Source: Hymenopus coronatus (taxonomy: Eukaryota > Arthropoda > Insecta > Mantodea > Hymenopodidae). From it: a DNA stretch of 64,000 nt. Below the pieces are notes generated by a model. The model saw only the letters and a program-made list of their open reading frames with translations. It had not been told where the DNA came from and made no database searches. The DNA is taken from NCBI GenBank assembly GCA_030762935.1, contig CM060892.1:89393827-89457826 (forward strand), written 5' to 3'. Of this stretch, positions 24,200 to 35,400 are shown one piece after another (position 1 is the stretch's first letter; each line of letters begins with the position of its first letter). A program made the position numbers and the translations under genes.

Positions 24200-25380
24200 A
24201 GTTCCTCTAGTCCGCATATTATACTCATATACCTATATACAATATATACACAGTTATTGTATATATAACCATAGTGGATAGAGAAGGCATTGTATCTCAC
24301 CCAAAAATTGGACACCGATATTCCACCGGACATATATTTTGAGTCCGAAAAAGGCATTTTAGAAATCGGCCCGTATGTGTGCGTCTGGACAACATGGCTC
24401 AAAAACTAAAACTTAGTTAAATACTGAACTTGACATTTTAATTCAGTATATTCCAATAACGGCGGCGCCGTGGTTGATTTGTCAAAACCGCTCGTCTCCC
24501 ATCTAGGCGGCCCGGGTACGATCCCAAGCGCCCGCATGTGGGATTTGTGGTGGACGGAGTGTCATCTGGGTGGGTTTCCTCCGGGTCCTCCGGTCACTCC
24601 TTCCACCAATTGCTCCATCATCACCTTTCCAATCCTAAATTTCGCTTACATTTCATATCATCCACTTCATGTTCATGCCTGGCTACAGGCCGACCCCTCG
24701 TAACAGGTTCTCCATTCTGTGGTTTCGTGCCGTTGGCTCCCCGACAGGCTTTTAACGGGGAGGGTAAGCGGAATACGAGATGAATCTTCCAAGTGTGTGG
24801 CGCGAAGATTTTCAAGGGAATCCTCCTCCCCCGCCTCAACTACTCTTTACATGGAGGATTTTTCGAAAATGTTAATTTTCTAAAAAATGGCTCTAACAGT
24901 TTTTACTAATATACTGTATTTTAAAGATATTTACATTTCAATTAAAATGTACATAACTTTTTAATTTTCTGGGAATAGCCTCTGAAGAGCTTTATTCTAT
25001 TTGAGTTTTGCACAATTTTGCAAAACGATTAAAACGTACGAGATAGCAAAACCTTATTACACAAAACATGTAGATCTTGTTAAAACACATACTTTATTTC
25101 ATATACACTACTTTTGTAGAGTTGATCATTTTCACATATTCATTGTTATTCGTTTCAATTTAAAAATAATTAACTTTTCACAAACAGGACGATGCGAAGC
25201 GAACCGAAACTCCATCGTTTCATATAGTGACCAGTTTTTAAAGATTTGACTACCGCTTTAGCTAAGTGTATTCCCTTATTTCCCTTCTATTTACAAAAAA
25301 AAATAAGACCAATTCTTGTAATGTTTATATAGATTATCGTGACTTAGGTAAAAGAATGTTCTTTTGTAAGAAACATTTAT
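24200..25380 (-). repeat. HP repeat, minus copy split by SINE-1
   Basis: The left part (24200-24459) has an expanded AT-rich hairpin end, GATAGAGAAGGCATTGTAT and a GGCTCAAAAACTAAAAC segment. The right part (from 24784) resumes at ATCTTCCAAG..GGCGCGAAGAT and TACTCTTTACATGG, and continues to about 25380. The break is the SINE-1 insertion at 24461-24783. Confidence 0.85.
24461..24783 (+). repeat. SINE-1, long-tail copy with target duplication
   Basis: The most complete SINE-1: tRNA-like head with GTGGTTGATTTGTCAAAACC and B-box GGTACGATCCC. The core is TGTGGGATTTGTGGTGGAC and GGGTTTCCTCCGGG. The long tail has TCCACTTCATGTTCATGCC, GGCTACAGGCCGACCCC, TGGTTTCGTGCCGTTGGC and CCCCGACAGGC. It interrupts an HP copy at the consensus ATCTTCCA position and is flanked by an imperfect 9-bp duplication (ATATTCCAA left, ATCTTCCAA right). 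Confidence 0.85.
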
Positions 25381-25791
25381 TCGTATTCAGAGGGTATTTC
25401 CAGAAAATTCAAGATATACATTTTATTTGGGATATAAATATCTTTAATATACGGGATTTTATCAAACTGTTGACATTTTTTAAAAACTCAAAATTCTCAA
25501 AAAAGTTTCCTTGTAAAGGGTAGTTTGAGGGGGGGGGTATCTTGAAAAATCTTCGTGTTGCATTCTTGGAAGATACCTTGTATTTAACGATTTTTTCGGT
25601 TTTGAGGTATGATGTCCACAGACAGATACATAGCCAGACAGGCACACACGGACCTTTTTCTGAATATGCTGTTTTTGGATACCGGGAGTCCTAAAACATG
25701 CATTTCTCGGTGTGAAATCTCGGTATCGGATTTTTGGGTGGAATACAATACTTCCTCTATACACTATGTACACAGTATGTGTATAGAAAGT
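25381..25791 (+). repeat. HP repeat, 3' half
   Basis: Begins at TTCAGAGGGTATTTCCAG and runs to the hairpin CTATACACTATGTACACAG and GTATAGAAAGT. It follows the minus copy directly, making another pair with hairpin ends facing outward. The CCAAACTT hairpin arm is partly deleted. Confidence 0.8.
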
Positions 25792-26428
25792 AAAAATTAC
25801 TTTTAAAATGTTTCACAATTTTTCGTCAAGATACTTAACCTAAAATAATTATTTACTCAGTTGAACTCAGTTCTATTGTGTCACATATATAAGAATCTAC
25901 GTTTATTTTAAATGTGAGTTTTACGAACTGCTTTGTTGGCTATTTCACTGTAACTTCTAAGAACGAAAGCTATTTGCTGCCCATTAATGATGCAGAAAGT
26001 ACAGTTCTATTAGACAAACCTACAAATTAGTAATTATGCTTCTGAAGGCAATACGTTCTACACGAGCATTAATAACAGCTCTTGCATAAAGTGTATCATG
26101 AGGACTGACTTAGCTATGAAAAGTAAGGCCGCAGGTGGCTTTCTTAATTCTTAATCATTTTACCTTCGTGACGACGGCACATTTGAAACTATTGTGAGTT
26201 GATCAAAGATTCATAATCATAATTGAGTATCGATTACTCCAAAGTAGCCTATACCTACATAGAAAGAGGGGGGGGGGTATTTTTGCCGCTTACTTGATCT
26301 CTTATCTACTGACTAGGAGTGTTAGTATACTATATTTGCACATACCAGTTAAGTCGACTGAACATGAATATGCTTGTCACTATATTTAACCCTCTATTGC
26401 AAGAATTATTTTATCATTCTTCTTTTTT
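25792..26428. other. intergenic, nothing recognised
   Basis: A nine-G run near 26270 is the only oddity. Confidence 0.4.
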
Positions 26429-26569
26429 ACTTTCTCTAGCCCCATATGTACAATGTACATAGGGATAGAGAAGTATTATATTCCACCCAAAAATTCGATA
26501 CCGAGATTTCACCGGAAATACATGTTTTAGAAACCCTCTGTATCCAAAAAAAGCATTTTCCTAAAAAGG

Positions 26570-26623
<54 letters not shown>

Positions 26624-27329
26624 CGCGAGCCCCCGTGAACACGATAACTCAAAAACGAAAAGTTGCTAAAATACCAAACTTGGTATTTAAGTTTAATATT
26701 TTCCAGAGATGCGACATTTTGAGAAAAATTCCCCCACCCCAAACTACCCTTTACATTCAACTTTTTTCGAAAATTTTGATTTTCTTAAAAATGGCTCTAA
26801 CAATTTTGATTAAAATATCATATATTAAAGATATTTACCTAGCAAATAAAATGTATGTCTTGAATTTTCTGGGAATAGCTTCTGAAGACCTGTTTATTCT
26901 GTATGAGTTTTGCTTAATTTGGCATAACTAGTAAACCGTAAGAGATAGACAAAAACTTACTATACAAAACATTTAGGTCTTGTTAAAATACACAAGTTAT
27001 GTCGTATACATTTTTCTCGTGGAGCTTACCGTTTTCGAGGTATTCATTGTTATTAGTTTCTGTTGTGAAGTACTTATACTTTTCTCAGACGGGAGTGTCC
27101 GTTTTTCTTTTGTTCTACTCCTGGCCAAGAAAAGAAGCGATCGCATAACGATAGCTTTTAAAACATTTGACTATTGGTTTAGCCTAGTGTGCTCCCTTAT
27201 TTTCTTCCTACTTATACGGAACTAAATAATAATGGGTACCATGATTAGCAAGGTGCAGAAAGAAGAAGAATCTTATGTATGAAGTTTGTAGAACAGCTAG
27301 AGAAAGTCATATGAGTGTAACATATCACA
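26429..27329 (-). repeat. HP repeat, full copy with long (GT)n(GC)n
   Basis: From ACTTTCTCTAGCCCC at the hairpin end to TAGAGAAAGTCATATG and CATATCACA at the 5' end. The microsatellite (26573-26628) is the longest of the family. Its hairpin stem differs from the consensus but still pairs (CCC.TATGTA with TACATAGGG). The 161-codon plus-strand frame at 26446-26931 runs through the microsatellite. Confidence 0.9.
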
Positions 27330-27379
27330 TTTTTTTTGAACCGGTTTAGATATTCCTGTAACAGATGTCTTAGTGTAAG

Positions 27380-27480
27380 ACATTCGAATGTCCATGACCG
27401 TAAAGCAAATGCCATCTGTTCAAAGCCGAGCGTCTGAGTTCTAATCTCAGCCACTGCTGTGGTAAAGGACGGGAAGAGCC
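27380..27480. repeat. possible tRNA-like SINE fragment
   Basis: Plus-strand CCATGACCGTAAAGCAAATG followed by GCGTCTGAGTTCTAATCTCAG resembles a degraded A and B box layout. There is no second copy in the window, so this is weak. Confidence 0.25.
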
Positions 27481-27734
27481 CACGTAAAATAACAGGTATG
27501 ATGTCACTGTGAATAATGACGGGATTGTATTTGACTGCAGTTGCATGGATTTTGCTTTCTGTTCTACAAATATGTCAATATATTTTATGTAAAACGGTTA
27601 CAAATACCTTCATTTTATTGTTAAATGCCGGTATAATATGAAAATAACAAAACAACCTTACAAATGTTAAAACTTTGACTAATGATCTTCGTTTCCAAAT
27701 GGTAACAACTGTGAAAGAATAACATATTTACTGA

Positions 27735-28525
27735 GATGCATTCACAAGACTTTCATTAACCACGGTCATTTATTTGTATGCAACTTCTATAGACTACTCA
27801 TACGATAACCCATTTTATTACCTACTTAAAGCTGTTCTAGAAACAAAGTTAAAAATAACTAATTCATTTCACATGTCTTTGCAAGTATAAGGGGAGAGAG
27901 GAAACGGAATTAGCAGATGTTTTAACGCTAGTTCGATTTTTGGTATATTCAGTCCCAGAAATGTCATGCCATATTCATTAGTTTACGAGAAACTAATGAA
28001 TAATGGCAGTATTTTCAGACAGTTACAGAAACCAATAATAACGGATATCTTAGAAGCTAATGATTTCTCAGAAAAAGTTATTTGAAATACAATATGTTCT
28101 TTGACCTATTTCTTATTGTTTACCCGTTATACAAAATTATATAAAATACCTTCAAAATGAAGAGGATTATTCACCATTCATGTAAATATACAAATATTTT
28201 GAATATAATGTTTTTAACCAAAACCGTTAAGCTATTTTTGAGAAATTAAAGAATTTAAAAGTTTTCAACGTAAACGGTAGTATCGATTGTGGGCATTTTC
28301 TTTTCAGATTTTCTTGTCCCTTTTATCAAAGATGCTTTAAGTATAAAAAATGTTTTGTTTTTGTATTGTGCTTTCCACGGGCATATTCATCAGCATCAGG
28401 ATATTTTTTAAAATGCATTTTTAATTACCGAGGGACTAAAAACATGCATTTCACTGAAATCACGACCTATAATTATTGGGTGCACTTCCCCTACTTTCTG
28501 TAGATAAATACGTACCAGAGAAGGT
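27735..28525 (+). repeat. HP repeat, old full-length copy
   Basis: Strongly diverged. Recognisable at the start (GAGATGCATTCACAAGACTTTC), in the middle (TTTACCCGTTATACAAAATT, GAAATTAAAGAATTTAAAAG, TAAACGGTAGT) and at the end (ATGCATTTCACTGAAATCACG, then GTACCAGAGAAGGT). No CA tract. Probably one of the oldest copies here. Confidence 0.6.
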
Positions 28526-28840
28526 AAAAATTGCTGATTCAGTTAAAGTAATTCCCATAATCGGCACAAATAAAATATCACCTTAGTCAAGTCGAGGCCA
28601 CTCCACATACAGAAGGAAATATAAACAGCAGTTTTCAGGTAAAGTTGTGAAATTAAAGCTTAAACAGCAGTACTGCTTAATTTAGTTGTGTTGAGCTCTA
28701 ACTGGCGCAGAGAACCTGTGTCTTAGCTTAATCATATTCCATTTTGCCACCTTCTCTATGAGGGTAAGTCAGCGGCTATCAGATATGAGGAATTACACGC
28801 AAATTTTCGAATTAAGTTTAATATTTTCTAGAATCGAGCG
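28526..28840. other. intergenic, nothing recognised
   Basis: No repeat or coding signal seen. Confidence 0.35.
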
Positions 28841-29275
28841 GGATGTCTGAGGGGTTTCGCCTGTGGCCCTTATTTGGACCAACCAGACCCATAGGTTTTC
28901 GGGGATTTCCCTTGCCAGCCGAATGCTGGGTAGGCTCCTTACATCCCCGAATTTTCCAGTCCACTATTTCCTGGTACCATTGTTTCCTAGGCATCTATTT
29001 CAAGATTGAAGAACTAGGCGCCGGTGTTCGGCCTGTGGCGGCTGGATGTTGATTTGGGTATTGTAAAAAGTTATCGCATCGTCGGGAATACTCGTTCGCA
29101 ACCCGTTTTCAGAGCTATCTTCAGGGGCTCACCGGGAATGTCAGAGGCTGGTCAGCAGGGCCTAAGGCAGCGCCGGAAGTGTTACAACTTTAACAATCCT
29201 CCGTCGTCATCCGGATCTGGTCGATCTTCTGGTCTCTCCTCTCAATTCTCTCATTCTGGAGTCACATAAGTGACT
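28841..29275. other. GC-rich unassigned block
   Basis: About 430 bp near 50% GC in AT-rich surroundings, with sharp edges. Two overlapping plus-strand frames (69 and 81 codons) cover it. It includes GTCGGGAATACTCGTTCGC and serine-rich codons near the end (PPSSSGSGRSSGLSS). Sharp GC edges suggest an inserted element or a decayed exon; I recognise neither. Confidence 0.3.
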
Positions 29276-30560
29276 TACGTTTAATATTTAATGTTTCTAA
29301 TTTTAAAACGGATAACCTTTTTTAAAAATTAAATAATAATTTGCTGTAATAGGCTATATAATTTTATGGATTTAAAATTTGTTACTAATTTAAGGATGTT
29401 AAAATTTGTTTTTTAATGTTTAATTTTTACTATTAGAATGTTTGATTGGAAATCAAGTGTACTTTAATGTACTAAATAAATACTTTATCTTCCTCGTCAA
29501 TAAATGGTTTGTCCCAGCGTCCTGGAAGTCCCGCCTGTGACTAATCCTAATGCGGGGAAGGGTTTATGTAACAGCACGTATTCAAAGAATGTTGTGAGGG
29601 GGGGGAGTGAGACTACGGGAATATGAACGGAACTCTCAGCAAATATCTTCAAGTAAACAAGTACTACACTAGTATATGTTGCCCACACAGATTACTTCAT
29701 ATAGCAAAAACCCAATTAAAATGTCATCTACACGCAAATTCGTAAGAAAATAAAAATAAAAATATACCGGTTATGAACACTGACATCTCCATAATAGAAA
29801 ATAATCATATGTGGAAAAGTATTTCAGGAATACCCAATTATGTATGAACTCTTTAAACATTTCTCTATTTTCTCATTCGAAATATCCGCCGTAGAGGAGT
29901 GTGTACACTTTTAACAACATTTGGTGTGATGCAGTTTAGCAATGATCATCGCAAACTCCAAACAGCGACATCACTTCAATAAAGCTAGAGAAAAATAATA
30001 TTACTTTGTATTCAGCATGGCAATGATGCTGTTTAGTTATTCGTGGTACACGGTTCCGCCGTGTGACATATCGGACGGCATTTCCACTTTTCATATGAAC
30101 ATAATAGATCTAAAGACGTGATCAGAAATATTCAGCCAAATTGTCAGAGGAGCACATTCATTATAAACTTTAAATGTACACCCGTGGTCACAAATATGAG
30201 TCATCCCCAGATTCCATGTGTCCATTGAAGAGCTTCGTATATCTTCGAAAAACTGTGTTCACAATGCAGACAAAAATTTGTACAATGGTCTGTGACTGAT
30301 AGCGAAATGCTTAACTTATGAGTGCTGAACACAGGTTACATAAGATGTTAAGAAAGCCTTGATTCCAGTCTTAAGTTCCTAGTTCACATCTGGCACTGAT
30401 TGTAATTTTTTTAATGTTTGTTAATTTTAGGACTGGATATGCAGATATGCAAACACTCGTGTTAAATAAGTAAAAAGAAAAGGAATGTGTAAATGAACTA
30501 TTATCTCAAAAAACTAAAACATAAAAATAAACATAATTAATATCGGGTGGACGACAAGTT
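29276..30560. other. intergenic, nothing recognised
   Basis: AT-rich, with an eight-G run near 29600. No repeat seen. Confidence 0.4.
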
Positions 30561-30562
30561 CT

Positions 30563-30700
30563 AACCTGCAGAGGTACAAGGAGGGAAGTGTAAAGTTGAC
30601 CAGCCCACCTTCTTCTATCTGGACGATAAGTTCAATTTGTCCAGATAGAAGATGGTGGGCTGGTAAATTTTACACTTCTCTCCTTGTAACTCTGCAGGTT
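30563..30700. repeat. near-perfect inverted repeat, 62-bp arms, 14-nt loop
   Basis: Arms 30563-30624 and 30639-30700 pair with five mismatches in 62. Landmarks are AACCTGCAGAG at the outer ends and CCAGCCCACC / TCTATCTGGAC inside. The RNA or single strand would form a long hairpin. It abuts the GC-rich SINE-like block to the right. Confidence 0.95.
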
Positions 30701-30704
30701 GTTA

Positions 30705-31045
30705 CCGGCAAGACTCAAACCTCACTGTCGGGTCCGTTACACATGGAAATGGCGTGTTATTTATGGACGCTCTTTAACTACTGTGGCTCTCAGCGTCCCA
30801 TTCTAAATTGGGTTTGAAAGACCGCTTAAATTTGCTCAGAGGTCTCTCCGTCGGGCTTGAGGTTCTTTAACGTGCTGTAAATCTACGACATGGGACCAAC
30901 GGCTTTACTTCCCTTCCAAAGGAAACCGTGCTATGAATTTTTACACCCGAAAAAAATATATCGTTCCTCGCCGGGTTTGAGCCCACGACCTTTGGCATTT
31001 GAAGTTAGCATGGTAACCATTACACCACGGAGGGCGACATATAGA
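30705..31045 (-). repeat. tRNA-headed SINE with conserved-domain-like core
   Basis: On the minus strand the head at 31036-30965 reads GGTGTAATGGTTACCATGC (A box) and then GTGGGCTCAAACCCGGC (B box), very tRNA-like. The body contains GGTTTCCTTTGGAAGGGAAG, TAAAGCCGTTGGTCCCATG and CAGCACGTTAAAGAACC. This resembles the central segments shared by invertebrate conserved-domain SINEs, from memory. Its right end meets unique DNA near 31045. Confidence 0.6.
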
Positions 31046-32446
31046 CAGATGACCAGCCTGGTAGCATGGCTAGTAAGTCGATCCTCCGACAGGACCCAGC
31101 TACAGAGATGTCATAGACATCTTCATAGACAGCTTGGTTCGGTGTTTTGATGTCTTGGAAGCCGTCTCACTAAAAGAACAGGAACCCAAGCTAAAAGTAA
31201 AATGTTTCAGTAATATTAATTTTCAAGAGGGTCTCCAATTTCCTACTCCAACACACTTTTTTGATAACTTGATAAGCTTCTTCTATGTCAAGACTTACTA
31301 ATATACAGCGTGAGATCGTTGAAAAATGTGTTATTTCTGTTCCTAGTGTCATCACTAGATCAAGGATCTCCATATAAATGCAAGTTTTTATTGAAGGACC
31401 ATCCTTAATAATTTCTTAAATACATTTTAATTAGCATATTTTGAATTTTCTGTAGAAATATTTCATAGTTTTATTTAATTTTACTTATAACTGTACATTT
31501 TGTCAATTTTCGAATTTTTACAAATTTTGTACAACTTCAACTGAAGAAATTTAAGTGAGAAACGTGTCTAGGTTCCTGAGAAAATATTGATGTACATTCG
31601 CAGCTTAGCACATTTTAAAAGGAGCAGTAATTTGGCACATCAAGTAGTCTGTTAACCATGTAGGTCCTCTAAATGGCTGTTTAGAAATAACCAGTCATCC
31701 AGGTAATTTGCGCAAATGATCACATTGTATGTACAATGCTCGTACATGTGGACTAGAACGAGTCCAAAAAATACGTCAACTATTGCGTTAATATGTTTAA
31801 TTGCTTGCCTATGCACAGAAAGTTGCGTTGGTGTTAAAGTGATATTCACACTCTCAATTAAACATAGAAGAACTGTCTAGAGCTTCAAATTTTAAATTTG
31901 CCCCGACACAGCCAGCCATATTGCTCAATTTGAGCATACAAGCTTATATTGAAGGATACATGGCGCTCCTTTACACCTCAAAATTTGGAGAGGACTGTTG
32001 TTGTGTACTGTAACATTAATTATGGCAAAACAAAATAGCATTTGCATTGTTAAATTCATTATTTAAATATTTTCATACCAACAAACATTCTATATCCCAT
32101 TTATTACATTAAAGTATTTGTACTATATGGTTTTAATCATAGTTTTATAAAATATTGCTTACTTTTAATAAACATATTCAGCAGAGAAATGTAATTGTAA
32201 ACCGCTTGGAAATACTTGCAATGGGAGACACTTTTACATTAATTACTTTAAATTGAATCTTTCACTGAATACTAGGGACCTTCCTTAAAAAGAATCACAG
32301 AAATTACACTCGTAGCATCGAAAAAAGTTTGTATTTGCTACCCGTCGTGTCTTATTAGACAACAGTTAAAGTTTGAGCTATATACATCACTTGGTTTCGT
32401 TGCCATACACGATTGAATCAGCAGTATTGTGATTCTTTAGAAGGAT
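31046..32446. other. intergenic, nothing recognised
   Basis: AT-rich; short frames only. Confidence 0.4.
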
Positions 32447-32754
32447 ATGAATAGCTATTTTCGTACTGCGAGTAAAAAGCTCTGTTTAAAAGACTTAACA
32501 CCGAAAGACATAAAAGCAGAGTTGGATGAAGTTCATCTGCTCCTGCGTTTGCAACAATTTACAAAATTGGATAAATGAATTTATACGTGATTGTACATCC
32601 ACAGATGACGAACATCATTCCAGATACCCAGTAGAAGTGACTTCTTCCGAAATAATTCACAAAATCCAGGATATGGTTTTGAGTGATTGACGAATCAAAG
32701 TTCTTGAAATAGTAGAAGCCACAGGTATATCACAAGGTACAGGGTTCATAATTT
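32447..32754 (+). pseudogene. mariner transposase N-terminal fragment
   Basis: Start ATG at 32447. The HTH region reads LCLKDLTPKDIKAELDEV, then after a frame change near 32540 it continues DCTSTDDEHHSRYPVEVTSS, EIIHKIQDMVLSD, a stop, and RIKVLEIVEATGISQGT. This is the mariner N-terminal DNA-binding domain, from a different lineage than the element at 2219. The rest of the gene is missing because an HP copy begins at once. No continuation appears beyond that copy. Confidence 0.8.
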
Positions 32755-32755
32755 T

Positions 32756-33349
32756 GCACCAAAAATTCGATATGTAGATTTCACCGGAAATATACGTTTT
32801 AGGGTGTCCTGTATCCAAAAAAAAAGTATTTTCAGAAAAAGATCCGTGTGTGTCCGTGAACACGATAACTCAAAAACGAAAAGTCGGTAAAATACCAAAC
32901 TTGGTATTTAAGTTCAGTATCTTCCAGGGATGCGACATGAAGATTTAGAGAAAAATCCCCCATACCAAACTACCCTTTACATGGAAAAATTTCTAAAATT
33001 TTTATTTTCTAAAAAATGGTTCACACAATACATTTTGTCGTAGAATTGGTTGTTTTTAAGATATTTTTGGTTTTTTGCTTCAGCTTCGAAAAACGTACCT
33101 TTCTCATGCAGGCATTTGTCACCTCCTGTCCATACAAACAAAGGAGCTTCAGTTACATAGCAACCAGCTTTTGATTATCAGTTTAACCTACGGTATTCCC
33201 TTATTCCGCTTCTACTTACAAAGAAGCAAGTAATAAGACTATTTCTGTCAATTTTTTCTCGATTAAAATGAAGTAAATAGAAGCATAAGCTTTTAACAAT
33301 AATTTGTTGTAGAAATGTAGAGAAAGTCATGTGAATGGAACACATCAGA
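32756..33349 (-). repeat. HP repeat, minus copy lacking the hairpin end
   Basis: Begins abruptly at CCAAAAATTCGATATG, 3'-truncated, and runs to TAGAGAAAGTCATGTG and CATCAGA at the 5' end. An internal deletion joins the AAAAATGGTTC segment to the GTAGAATTGGTTG segment near 33020. The truncated end abuts a mariner fragment. Confidence 0.85.
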
Positions 33350-33657
33350 TTTTTTTCTAAGGACTTATTAAACTCCCCTCGTATTCCAAATTTAAGGTAA
33401 ATGTCCTAAGAAAGCAGCAATTGACTTTTAAAGAACTTAATTTAAGGTCATTTTTAATTTTTATTGTAGCTTTTAAGCACATATTTCCAAAGTTCCAAAT
33501 GCATCTTGCCTATATATTTTAGTGCTCATAAATCTATAGTCTAGATATCACGCAGTCTAGAATGGTACATGCGAAAACCGTGTCGCATATGGTTGAAAAA
33601 ATTCATGTTTACTATTGATTATTCCCATTTACTGTCTGTAATTTTATTATTATTTTT

Positions 33658-34477
33658 ACTTTATCTGTACGTACTATGTACACAGTGTATAGAGAAGATA
33701 TTGCACTCCGCCCAAAAATTCGATACCGAAATTTCACCGAAAATGAGTGTTTTAGGGTACCCTGTATCAAAATAAAAGCATTTTCACAAAAAGGTCCGTG
33801 TGTGTGTGTCTGTTTGTGAACACGATAACTCAAAAACGAAAAGTCGGTAAAATACCAAACTAGGTATTTAAGTTTAGTATCTTCCCGGAATGCGACACGA
33901 AGATTTTGAGAAAAATCACCCCACCCCAAACTACTCTTTACATGGCTCTAACGATTTTTATTAAAATATAATATATTAAACATATTTACCTGACAAATAA
34001 AATGTATACTGAATTTTCTGCGAATAACCTCTGGCGACTACTTTACTTTGGACGAATATTGCGGAATTTTGCATAACTGCTAAACCGTAAGAGATGGACA
34101 AAAACTTACCACACAAAAAAGAGCACTTTAAAACATATAATATAAGCTCTATACATTTTTTTCATGGAATTGCCCGTTTTTGAGATGTTCCTTGGTTTTG
34201 GTTTCTGCCTTGAAAAACATATACTTTTCTCACACAGGAATTTATCAACTGCTGTCCATACAAACAAAGGAACTTCAGTCACATAACAACCAGCTTTTGA
34301 CTCTCACTTTAACCTATGGTACTCCCTTATTGCGTTTCTACTTACAAGGAAGCAAGCAATAAGACTATTTCTGCTAATTTTTTTTCTCGATTAGCATGAA
34401 GTAAATAGAAGAATAAGCTTTTTAGCCATTTTTTTTGCAGAGATGTAGAGAAAGTTGTGTGAATGGAACACATCAGA
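33658..34477 (-). repeat. HP repeat, full copy
   Basis: ACTTTATCTGTACG...GTGTATAGAGAAG at the hairpin end, a short GTGTGTGTGT tract (33796-33809), the conserved interior, and TAGAGAAAGTTGTGTG then CATCAGA at the 5' end. T-rich flanks on both sides. Confidence 0.9.
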
Positions 34478-34988
34478 TTTTTTATTTATTTATCTTATCA
34501 GTTTGCTCATAATTAATAATAATTATAGGTCGATAGCCTTCAAGCTTGCAGAGGTGACTATTCGGTTTAGTTTTGAGGATAAATAATAGCAATTATATAT
34601 TTTAAAGCGAATTAGTGCTATATCTGATTATATCCTTTTAGATTTATTAAGGTACGCAGAGCCGCTGTTAGGAACCATTTCAATAAATAAAGGTATAGAA
34701 TCTGCACCAGTTTCATAGTTTAGTTTCTGTTATTGTGATTTCTTCATTATATTCATGGTTATTTATTGACGTCACCTTCTGTATATTCTTTTTAATTATC
34801 ACCTAGATGTGTTTAATTTATTTTATAATTTTGCCCATAATGGCCTTGCGAGATATTTGGGCAAAAGTATTACAAAGTATTACATAGTAGATATGTAACA
34901 TTTTGCCTAGGATCGTCGCTTTATTAACATTAAATCAACCTTTCTTTCTGGCTTTGATCGGTTCATAATTTAAGCTACCAAATATACA

Positions 34989-35036
<48 letters not shown>

Positions 35037-35400
35037 CTATTGTTGTTAGTCATTTTACACTATTATTGACATCTTCTAATGGTAAAATATTAATAGTCAT
35101 TTATAAGAGTTCTTCACTATACAAAAGCAAATTCCTCAGTAAAACTGAGTTTCATCCATTGCTTCCATAATTCACTTTTCACTTGTTTCCTTTAGCATTG
35201 TTCTTTTCCACTTTCTTGCGTATCCATTCATATCCTTCATAAATTTTCTTCTTTCATTCTTATCATACATGCATATGAAGTTATTTGTCTTGTTAATATT
35301 GTATCAAATGGCTTTATCGGTTTATGAATTAGTTACAAATGAAGCTTCAAATTCTCTGTTCCAAATAGTTCATTCGACGTTTCGACGCGTAGACAGTTTA
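34478..35400. other. AT-rich intergenic with (AT)n
   Basis: Contains the (AT)n array listed below. Nothing else recognised. Confidence 0.4.
34992..35034. repeat. (AT)n microsatellite
   Basis: About 21 uninterrupted AT units. Confidence 0.95.

Noticed and set aside
26446..26931. 161-codon frame as a protein-coding gene
   Set aside because: It lies in an HP copy and includes a (GT)n tract translated as CVCVCV; the tract length varies between copies without respect to frame.
30965..31036. Functional tRNA gene on the minus strand
   Set aside because: Strong A and B boxes, but it continues into a SINE-like body and lacks a convincing acceptor stem.
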